From Sulfurovum lithotrophicum (GTDB lineage Bacteria > Campylobacterota > Campylobacteria > Campylobacterales > Sulfurovaceae), in NCBI RefSeq assembly GCF_000987835.1, contig NZ_CP011308.1:62001-126000 (forward strand): a DNA stretch of 64,000 bases. The letters are read 5' to 3'. The notes under the pieces are model-generated. The model did no database searches and was not told where the DNA came from. It worked only from the letters and a program-made list of their open reading frames with translations. Shown piece after piece: positions 25,996 through 33,386 of this stretch (position 1 is the first letter of the stretch; every line of letters begins with the position of its first letter). Made by a program: the position numbers and the translations under genes.

Positions 25996-26495
25996 ATTAC
26001 GCCTCAGCAGCAGGCTTGCCGATAGCATTGACTTCGGTAGACAAATTGGTAAACTGGGGGCGTTCAAACTCCCTCTGGCCGTTGACATACGGACTCGCAT
26101 GTTGTGCAATCGAAATGATGGCATCAGGTGCATCACGTTACGACTTCGACCGTATGGGTACGATCTTCAGGGCTTCCCCGAGACAGGCGGACGTGATGAT
26201 CCTTGCGGGAACACTTTCAAAGAAGCACTCTGAATTCGCAAGAAGACTGTACGACCAGATGACAGAGCCCAAGTGGGTCATCTCTATGGGTTCATGTGCC
26301 AACACAGGCGGTATGTTCAACACTTATGCAACCGTGCAAGGTGTTGACAGAATCATCCCTGTGGACATTTACCTTCCGGGGTGTGCACCAAGACCCGAAA
26401 CGCTTCAGTATGCACTGATGATGCTTCAAAAGAAGATCAGAAGAGAGTCTGCAAATATGAATAACAATACAAAACAGAATTTGAGGTTGGTGTAA
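25977..26495 (+). CDS. nuoB: NADH-quinone oxidoreductase subunit B
   Basis: A 172-residue peripheral subunit that carries cluster N2, the last iron-sulfur centre before quinone. The ligands are visible in [10 protein letters not shown] (tandem Cys), [10 protein letters not shown] and [17 protein letters not shown] precedes the ATG within the end of nuoA. The stop overlaps the nuoC start by one base. Confidence 0.97.
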   Translation: MAQHQVNYASAAGLPIALTSVDKLVNWGRSNSLWPLTYGLACCAIEMMASGASRYDFDRMGTIFRASPRQADVMILAGTLSKKHSEFARRLYDQMTEPKWVISMGSCANTGGMFNTYATVQGVDRIIPVDIYLPGCAPRPETLQYALMMLQKKIRRESANMNNNTKQNLRLV

Positions 26496-27280
26496 TGAGA
26501 AAATATACTCCAAAAGACAATGTACAGAAAAAATCATACTATACGGACAGATACTGGGTCGCGCCGCGTGTACCCCAGACGGAAGTGGAAGAGGGAAGCC
26601 ACTTTGCAGATGTGGTCAAAGCACTGGGTAGAAAAGCAAAAGAGTCCTATGTCGCTGTCGGGCAGCTTGTCATCCACATTAAAGCAACAGACAATTTCGA
26701 TGTCATGAAAACCCTTAAAGAGACATGCGGCTATACACAGTGCTCAGAACAGTCGGCGGTTGATTACCTGGCACAGGACGGCGAGTTCGAGCTTTTCTGG
26801 CAGCTGCTGAATATTACGGAAGCCAAAAGAGTCAGAGTGACTACGCGTATTAAAGAAAATGAAGCGATCGAGAGTATTCAACCGCTTTTCAAGTCTGCGA
26901 ACTTTGCAGAGCGTGAAATGTTCGATATGTTCGGTATCAAGGTCAACAACCATCCGTTCCTCAAGCGTATCCTTATGCCGGACGACTGGGAAGGACATCC
27001 TCTCTTGAAGACCTATCCGTTACATGGTGACGAGTTCGCTTCCTGGTATGAAGTCGACAAGATCTTCGGGAAAGAGTACAGAGATGTGATCGGACCGGAG
27101 AACAGAGACCCCGCACGTATCGACAGATACGATACGAAGCGTTTCTCTAGAGTTGGATACGAAGTACCGTTTGGTGCAGATATTTCCGAGGGAGAAAAAG
27201 AGAATCCGATCGAGTACAGTGAAACGATCCTTGTGGATTACACTAAAAAATCCGGCAAACAGCTGGATGAGCGAAGATAA
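26495..27280 (+). CDS. nuoC: NADH-quinone oxidoreductase subunit C
   Basis: A 261-residue subunit of the connecting module of complex I. The family signature is FAEREMFDMFGIKVNNHP followed by LKRILMPDDWEGHPL. The N-terminal 60 residues and C-terminal 50 extend beyond the minimal domain. NuoC and NuoD are separate, unlike the fused NuoCD of E. coli. Confidence 0.95.
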   Translation: MRKYTPKDNVQKKSYYTDRYWVAPRVPQTEVEEGSHFADVVKALGRKAKESYVAVGQLVIHIKATDNFDVMKTLKETCGYTQCSEQSAVDYLAQDGEFELFWQLLNITEAKRVRVTTRIKENEAIESIQPLFKSANFAEREMFDMFGIKVNNHPFLKRILMPDDWEGHPLLKTYPLHGDEFASWYEVDKIFGKEYRDVIGPENRDPARIDRYDTKRFSRVGYEVPFGADISEGEKENPIEYSETILVDYTKKSGKQLDERR

Positions 27281-27289
27281 GGGGAGAGA

Positions 27290-28519
27290 ATGCAACAACC
27301 AAATAAATTAACACCGTTTTTTGAAAACCTCAATTTTGAACGCGATGACAACACAATGGTGATCAACTTCGGTCCTCAGCACCCTTCGGCGCACGGACAG
27401 CTTAGGCTTGTCCTTGAGCTTGAAGGTGAACAGGTGGTTAAAGCCTATCCGGATATCGGTTATCTCCATAGAGGAATCGAAAAGATGGCGGAGAACATGA
27501 CCTATAACGAGTTTCTTCCTACCACGGACAGACTCGACTACATCGCGTCCACGTCAAATAACTATGCCTATGCTCTGGCAGTAGAGAAACTGCTTGGTAT
27601 CGAAGCACCGAGACGTGCGCAGGTTATCAGAACGATGCTGCTTGAGATCAACCGTATCATCTCCCACCTCTTCTTTATTGCGACACATGCACTGGATGTC
27701 GGTGCAATGTCTGTCTTCCTCTATGCATTCCGTGAGCGTGAGTTCGGTATGGACTTGATGGAAGATTACTGTGGCGCCAGACTGACGCACTCTGCCGTAC
27801 GTATCGGTGGTGTACCTCTTGACCTTCCGAACGGCTGGATAGAGAAAATGATCTCATGGTGCGACAAAGTAGACCATGAAGTGAAAAACACTTATGAAGC
27901 ACTGTTGACAGAGAACCGTATCTGGAAGATGCGTCTGGAAGATGTAGGGGTTATCTCTGCTGAAGACGCGCTTTCATGGGGCTGTACCGGACCAATGCTT
28001 AGAGGTTCCGGTGTCAACTGGGATATCAGAAAAGAGGAGCCGTATGAGCTTTACGGTGAACTTGACTTTGATATTCCGGTCAGTGACAGATGCGACTCCT
28101 ACGGACGTTACAGACTCTATATGGAAGAGACACGCCAATCCACAAGAATTCTCAGACAGCTTGTCTCTATGTACAAAGAGAGTGAGCCGCAGTTGATGGC
28201 ACATGCGCCACAGTATCTTTCTGCTCCAAAAGAGGAGATCATGACACAGAACTATGCGCTGATGCAGCACTTTGTTCTCGTCACGCAGGGTATGAGACCG
28301 CCGAAAGGAGAAGTCTATGTACCGACCGAGTCTCCCAAAGGAGAACTTGGTTTCTACATTAAATCAGAGGGTGAACCGTATGCCTACAGACTGAAGTGTA
28401 GAGCACCAAGCTTTTTCCATACAGGACTGCTGCAGGAAATTCTTGTAGGAACATATATTGCTGACGTCGTTACGATCATTGGTACGACCAATATCGTATT
28501 CGGTGAAGTTGACCGTTAA
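27290..28519 (+). CDS. nuoD: NADH-quinone oxidoreductase subunit D
   Basis: A 409-residue subunit forming the quinone-binding cavity with NuoB; it is related to the large subunit of NiFe hydrogenases but lacks the nickel ligands. Seen signatures are [30 protein letters not shown] and [11 protein letters not shown]-like [24 protein letters not shown] precedes the ATG. Confidence 0.97.
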   Translation: MQQPNKLTPFFENLNFERDDNTMVINFGPQHPSAHGQLRLVLELEGEQVVKAYPDIGYLHRGIEKMAENMTYNEFLPTTDRLDYIASTSNNYAYALAVEKLLGIEAPRRAQVIRTMLLEINRIISHLFFIATHALDVGAMSVFLYAFREREFGMDLMEDYCGARLTHSAVRIGGVPLDLPNGWIEKMISWCDKVDHEVKNTYEALLTENRIWKMRLEDVGVISAEDALSWGCTGPMLRGSGVNWDIRKEEPYELYGELDFDIPVSDRCDSYGRYRLYMEETRQSTRILRQLVSMYKESEPQLMAHAPQYLSAPKEEIMTQNYALMQHFVLVTQGMRPPKGEVYVPTESPKGELGFYIKSEGEPYAYRLKCRAPSFFHTGLLQEILVGTYIADVVTIIGTTNIVFGEVDR

Positions 28520-28531
28520 GGAGAATAGCGT

Positions 28532-29116
28532 ATGAAAAGATATGATTTAAGACATTTACATGACGATTTCTATGACAGAATGGTCGAACTTATCGATAAA
28601 GGACTGAAGGTCGGTGAAGTAGGTATCTTCCTTTTTGAAGTAGGAGATTTCTCTTCTATCCAGAAGTCTGCCGATGTGATCAAAGAGACGGGACATGACC
28701 TGATGAACTCACTGAAGTTCAATGAAGTGGACTGGACGGTTGTAGTCAAAAAAGTGGATGATGAAACAAGAAAAGAGCGTGCCGAGAAGATCGCAGCAGC
28801 CAAAGCAGCTGCAGAAAAAGCGGCCAAAGAGGCGGAAGAAGCAGCTGCGCTGAAAGCCGAAGAAGAAGCCAAAGCAAAAGCTGAAGCCGAAAAAGCCGAA
28901 GCAGAGAAAAAAGCGGCGGAAGAGGCTAAGGCTGAAGCGGAAAGAGCAGCGGCAGAAAAAGCGGAAGCCGAAAAAAAGGCAGCTGAAGAAACAGCGGCAA
29001 AAGAGGCTGCTGCAAAAGAGGCTGCTGCAAAAGCAAGCAAACCGGCACCCAAAAAACAGCCTGCGAAAAAACCAGCAGCCAAAAGAAGTACTGCCAAAAA
29101 ACCAAAGGCTAAATAA
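28532..29116 (+). CDS. Campylobacterota complex I accessory protein (HP1264-like) with long Ala/Lys/Glu tail
   Basis: It occupies the nuoE position but is not NuoE: there is no thioredoxin-like 2Fe-2S motif. Residues 1-75 resemble Helicobacter HP1264 / Campylobacter Cj1575 from memory (KRYDLRHLHDDFYDRM, IFLFEVGDFSSI, GHDLMNSLKFNEVDWTVVV). Residues 76-194 form a low-complexity tail rich in Ala, Lys and Glu, then Pro/Lys-rich, probably a long charged helix ending in a basic stretch. The Helicobacter protein is only about 76 residues, so the tail is an addition. It overlaps the next start by one base. Confidence 0.85.
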   Translation: MKRYDLRHLHDDFYDRMVELIDKGLKVGEVGIFLFEVGDFSSIQKSADVIKETGHDLMNSLKFNEVDWTVVVKKVDDETRKERAEKIAAAKAAAEKAAKEAEEAAALKAEEEAKAKAEAEKAEAEKKAAEEAKAEAERAAAEKAEAEKKAAEETAAKEAAAKEAAAKASKPAPKKQPAKKPAAKRSTAKKPKAK

Positions 29117-31125
29117 TGTCTGGAATTGTATTCTCAACTTGGAGAGGCGAGTTTATCGACAACCGCGGTAAACCCTATGACGAGTCGAGCCAATCCGAAT
29201 TCAAACTGCCTGAGACCTACCACGGGGAGAAGAACTCCAAAGCGTTCATTGGCTGGGATGGCGTTGCCATTTTTGACGAGAACATTGATGCGGTGGAGTT
29301 GGCTTCAAAGTATGCGGCACAGTATCAGGAATATTCCGAAGCCTGTGGACGTTGTGCACCGGGTAGATGGGGCGGCAGAATTCTTTATGATCTGCTTGAC
29401 AAGATCGCCAGAGGTGAAGGTTCGCATGATGATATTGCCCATCTCAAAGAGATCAGCAAAACCATGATGGCTACATCCAAATGTGAGATCGGGAAAACAG
29501 TTCCCAAACCCATCCTCGATCTGATGGAGTACTATAAGGAGCAGTTCGATACCTGTATCGATGCGCAGATCCCGTCGAAACATTACGGTGGAGAGACAGA
29601 CTATATCGCCAAGGTTACCGCACCGTGTACGGATATGTGTCCGGCGCATGTGGATATCCCGGCCTATATAGAGGGTGTAAGGGATATGGTATTTACCGAT
29701 TCACTGGCAGCCACAAGACAGACGATGCCTCTGGCACACACCTGCGGACGTGTCTGTCCCCATCCGTGTGAAGATGCCTGTCGCCGTGCAAACCTCGATG
29801 AGCCTATCTCCATTATGGAACTGAAGCGTCTCGGTGCGGACTATGAAACCGACCATGACCTTGAATGGCTGCATCCGCAGGAGCCAAAGCCTCCAAGGAA
29901 CGACGGTAAGAAAGTTGCGATCATCGGAGCGGGACCGGCAGGTCTGACAGCGGCATACTACCTGGCGCTCGAAGGGATACAAGTCGATATCTTTGAAGAA
30001 CTGCCCGTTAACGGCGGTGAAGTTGCCGTGGGTGTACCCGAGTACAGAATGCCTGTAGACAAGTACAACAAAGATATCGAACTGGTTCTCAGTATGCCGA
30101 CAGTGAGTATTACCAACAACCACAGAGTGGATGCGGAGCGTCTCAAAGAGATAGATGCCGAGTATGATGCCACACTGCTCGGGTTCGGTGCGAGACTTTC
30201 CAAAAAAGTGCGTGCTGCAAACGAAAACCCGAAAATGGGTGGTTACTGGGGTGCCATCTCGATGCTTGACAAGGTCAACCTCTGGCATAAGTACGGGATT
30301 GGTTCACCGGCTTCCGAAGACTTGAAAGACAAGGTCGTTGTCTGTGTCGGTGGTGGGTTTACCTCTATGGACGTCGTGCGATGTTCCATCCGTGAAGGCG
30401 CCAAGAAAGTGATCATGCTTTACCGTCGTGATGAGAAGACAATCATCCGTAACACGACCTATGAAGAGTATCATGAAGCGGTCGAAGAGGGTGTGGAGTT
30501 CATCTTCCACTCGGCGATCGAAGAGATTTTCGATGACGGAGAGAAGATCACGAAACTCAAAGTGAACCGTTTCGAGCTTGTACCAGATCCCAATGGCGGA
30601 CGTGCACAGCTTGTTAAGATTGAAGGTGGGGATTTCGAGATCGAATGTGACTACCTGATCCCTGCGGTCTCTCAGGCACTTGATACACAGATTCTGCCTG
30701 AAGAGTGGAATATCGAGATGACCTCTTGGAACAGTATTTTGACCAACGGTAAAGATTTCATGACGTCTCGTCCGGGACTTTTTGCCGCAGGCGACTGTGA
30801 GTACGGCCCAATGACGATCGTCAATGCCGTAGGCCAGGCACGCCGTGCCGCTTCGGTCATCAGCCGCTATATCTATGAGGATAAATGTACCCTGACGGAT
30901 GACGAGATCATGGAAGACCACCTTAACCGGCTCAAAGTCTATGACAAGAAAGAGAAGATTACGGGCTGGATGCCGGGGCTTCCGAGAGCTGAGAGTGAAA
31001 AACTCGGAGTAGATGAGAGAAGGACCAACAACAAAGAGGTCAATCTCGGATTTACCGGGGAAGAGGCGATCGCAGAAGCGGAAAGATGCATGCGATGTTA
31101 CTATATTTCAATGGTGGCGGTGTGA
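29116..31125 (+). CDS. GltD-like NAD(P)H oxidoreductase fused to a NuoF-like iron-sulfur segment
   Basis: A 669-residue flavoprotein in the nuoF position. Residues about 70-145 resemble the C-terminal iron-sulfur region of NuoF, with Cys77, Cys80 and Cys123, but the third Cys of the usual CGxCxPCR is Gly83. Residues about 168-230 form the dihydropyrimidine dehydrogenase/GltD-type cluster domain (CTDMCPAHVDIPAY, CGRVCPHPCEDACRR). Two Rossmann folds follow: GAGPAGL (about 271) and GGGFTSMDVV (about 412), with YRRD suggesting NADPH. The C-terminus ends with ERCMRC. The FMN/NADH domain of NuoF is absent. It is the likely electron-entry subunit of this complex I. Confidence 0.88.
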   Translation: MSGIVFSTWRGEFIDNRGKPYDESSQSEFKLPETYHGEKNSKAFIGWDGVAIFDENIDAVELASKYAAQYQEYSEACGRCAPGRWGGRILYDLLDKIARGEGSHDDIAHLKEISKTMMATSKCEIGKTVPKPILDLMEYYKEQFDTCIDAQIPSKHYGGETDYIAKVTAPCTDMCPAHVDIPAYIEGVRDMVFTDSLAATRQTMPLAHTCGRVCPHPCEDACRRANLDEPISIMELKRLGADYETDHDLEWLHPQEPKPPRNDGKKVAIIGAGPAGLTAAYYLALEGIQVDIFEELPVNGGEVAVGVPEYRMPVDKYNKDIELVLSMPTVSITNNHRVDAERLKEIDAEYDATLLGFGARLSKKVRAANENPKMGGYWGAISMLDKVNLWHKYGIGSPASEDLKDKVVVCVGGGFTSMDVVRCSIREGAKKVIMLYRRDEKTIIRNTTYEEYHEAVEEGVEFIFHSAIEEIFDDGEKITKLKVNRFELVPDPNGGRAQLVKIEGGDFEIECDYLIPAVSQALDTQILPEEWNIEMTSWNSILTNGKDFMTSRPGLFAAGDCEYGPMTIVNAVGQARRAASVISRYIYEDKCTLTDDEIMEDHLNRLKVYDKKEKITGWMPGLPRAESEKLGVDERRTNNKEVNLGFTGEEAIAEAERCMRCYYISMVAV

Positions 31126-31126
31126 T

Positions 31127-33385
31127 ATGAGTGTACATAATTCTATGAATACCGGAAAAGAGATCACGGTCACTATCAACGGAAAAGAGTTCAAAAGCAC
31201 CTTTGGCAAGACGATCCTGGAAATTGCCAGAGAGAATGATATCTATGTCCCGACCATGTGTTACCTGACAAAGGTACTTCCGATCGGTTCATGCCGTATG
31301 TGTGTGGTTGAGGTTGAAGGCGTGGAGGGGATGATCCTCTCCTGCCAGGAGAAAGCAACGGACGGTGCGGTCATCACGACCGATAACGATGCTCTCTACG
31401 AGGAGCGCCAGAGTATCATGAAGCTCTACAATGTCAATCATCCGCTTGAGTGCGGAGTCTGTGACAAGAGCGGTGAATGCGACCTTCAGAATAAGACCAT
31501 GGAGTTCAACCTTGAAGCACAGGACTTTACGGCAAGAGACCAGAACAGACCGGTAGAGAACTGGGGGCACGTCTCCTATGACCCTGCACTCTGCATCATG
31601 TGTGAAAAGTGTGTGCGTGTCTCGACCGAGATCACCGGAGACGAAGCACTCAAAATCAAGTTCGGCGGATACGGTTCGACCATTATAAATACCAAAAAAG
31701 AGAAGAATTACGCTTCTCTGGGAGAAGCGGCGGCAGTCTGTCCTGTAGGGGCACTGGTCAGCACCAAGTTCAAATATACGGCCAATGCCTGGGAATTGAC
31801 GAAGATCCCAAGTGCATGCCCACATTGTGGCGGCGGATGCCAGATGTATTATGAAGTGAAGAATGACAGGATCTACCGTGTGACCAACGAGTTTGAATTT
31901 ACCAATCTCTGCGGTGCGGGCAGATTCGGTTTCGACTATGCCAACGAGGGTGTGACCAAAGACAAAGAGGCTTTTGCAAAAGCGGTTGACGCTTTTAAGA
32001 AAGCCGGTACCGTTCTGCTCTCGAACCAAACCTCCAACGAGGAAGCACTGATAGTGCAAAAGCTCAAAGAAAAACTTGGCTTCAAACTTGTCTCTCCGGC
32101 AGCAAGAGCCTATCAGAAGTTCATGCAGGCTTATGGCAGTATTACCGGGAAACATATCTACGGCGGTACGCTCAAAGCCATTTCGGAATCCAAAGCAGTG
32201 ATCGTATTCGGTTCGCGCATCAATGACGATACTCCGACGGTGAAGTACCATATCAATATGGCGAGTAAGTGGCACCAGGCGAGAGTGGCTTACATGCATC
32301 CGCTTGAAGACAAAGAGATACAGAATATCGTGACCCAGTTCATCAAGTATGAAGTGGGAAGTGAAGAGGGAGTTGCCGCACTGCTGACAGCCGCACTGCT
32401 GGCTGAAGCGGACCTGCCAAAATCCGTCAAGTTGTTTATGGATGACCTCGATATCGGGTACCTTTCCGCCGAGACCAATGTGGGAGAAGAGGAACTTGAA
32501 GCCCTTGAAAAATCACTACGCAAGAAGAGCGGTTTCTCACTGGTGGTCGGGTCAGACCTCTATGCACATCCGAGAGCGGAGCAGATCGCCAAATTGCTTG
32601 CCCTGTTTGAACAGTATGCAGGCTTCAATGTAGTCTGTGTACCGCCGGCGGGCAATGCGATGGGACTCTCACTGATCTGTGACCTGGATGATGAGGCGGA
32701 AGGCAGTACGGTTGGTTACAATATACCTGCCGACTTTACCCTTTCCGCCTTGGGTGACGGTGATCTTGATATGCCGGCGATGAATCAGCAGGAAGGCACG
32801 ATTACCACAGTGGACAAGCGTGTTGTTCCGATGAATGTGGCCCTTCCGTATGGCGGCTATGTTTTGAACGATATTGCCAATGCACTGGGGCTGGATGCGG
32901 AATATACCATCGGGTATACTGAAGAACTGCCGGAAGAGAAAGGGTTTGAAGCCATCGAGTTCGATGCGCTTCCCGACTACTTCGACAGTGTTGGTAACGA
33001 GCATAGAGGCTATCTGTTGAAGGCTAAAAAAGTCTCTGTCAGCAGAATCCTCGAAGAGGTGGAAGAGCTGGAAGGCTATGACGGAGCTGTGGTTTATAGC
33101 TGTAATCCGACAGAGCAGTTCTCGGCATTTACCGCTAAGTCATCCCTGCTGGAAGACGAAGCGGTACTTCTGGGCTCACAGCAATTCGCTATGGCGACCA
33201 AACTGAAAGACGGTGACCGTATACGGTTCACTATCGATGGTGTGAATTTCGATCGTCTGTTTAGGATCGACACAACCATGAAAGGAACCATTGCCCTTAA
33301 CCCTACATTTGATATGGGATTAAGTGGAGCTTTGGTATCCTCTTATAGATTTAAGAGGCTAGATTTTGAAAGGGCAGGAAATTAA
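31127..33385 (+). CDS. nuoG: NADH-quinone oxidoreductase subunit G, paralogue 1
   Basis: A 752-residue iron-sulfur subunit starting at ATG 31127 (MSVHNSMNTG), two bases after the preceding stop. It has the full classical ligand set: 2Fe-2S N1b (Cys45, 56, 59, 73), His-ligated N5 (His105, Cys109, 112, 118), N4 (Cys156, 159, 162, 205) and the optional N7 (Cys231, 234, 238, 262). A molybdopterin-oxidoreductase-like region without obvious active-site residues follows. The segment ALGDGDLDMPAMNQQEGT (around residue 545) recurs almost exactly in paralogue 2, showing common origin. Confidence 0.95.
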   Translation: MSVHNSMNTGKEITVTINGKEFKSTFGKTILEIARENDIYVPTMCYLTKVLPIGSCRMCVVEVEGVEGMILSCQEKATDGAVITTDNDALYEERQSIMKLYNVNHPLECGVCDKSGECDLQNKTMEFNLEAQDFTARDQNRPVENWGHVSYDPALCIMCEKCVRVSTEITGDEALKIKFGGYGSTIINTKKEKNYASLGEAAAVCPVGALVSTKFKYTANAWELTKIPSACPHCGGGCQMYYEVKNDRIYRVTNEFEFTNLCGAGRFGFDYANEGVTKDKEAFAKAVDAFKKAGTVLLSNQTSNEEALIVQKLKEKLGFKLVSPAARAYQKFMQAYGSITGKHIYGGTLKAISESKAVIVFGSRINDDTPTVKYHINMASKWHQARVAYMHPLEDKEIQNIVTQFIKYEVGSEEGVAALLTAALLAEADLPKSVKLFMDDLDIGYLSAETNVGEEELEALEKSLRKKSGFSLVVGSDLYAHPRAEQIAKLLALFEQYAGFNVVCVPPAGNAMGLSLICDLDDEAEGSTVGYNIPADFTLSALGDGDLDMPAMNQQEGTITTVDKRVVPMNVALPYGGYVLNDIANALGLDAEYTIGYTEELPEEKGFEAIEFDALPDYFDSVGNEHRGYLLKAKKVSVSRILEEVEELEGYDGAVVYSCNPTEQFSAFTAKSSLLEDEAVLLGSQQFAMATKLKDGDRIRFTIDGVNFDRLFRIDTTMKGTIALNPTFDMGLSGALVSSYRFKRLDFERAGN

Positions 33386-33386
33386 T

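Noticed and set aside
28570-29097. Minus-strand Ala/Ser/Phe-rich frames opposite the HP1264-like tail
   Set aside because: They arise from the biased codons of the Ala/Lys/Glu tail and have no motif or ribosome-binding site.
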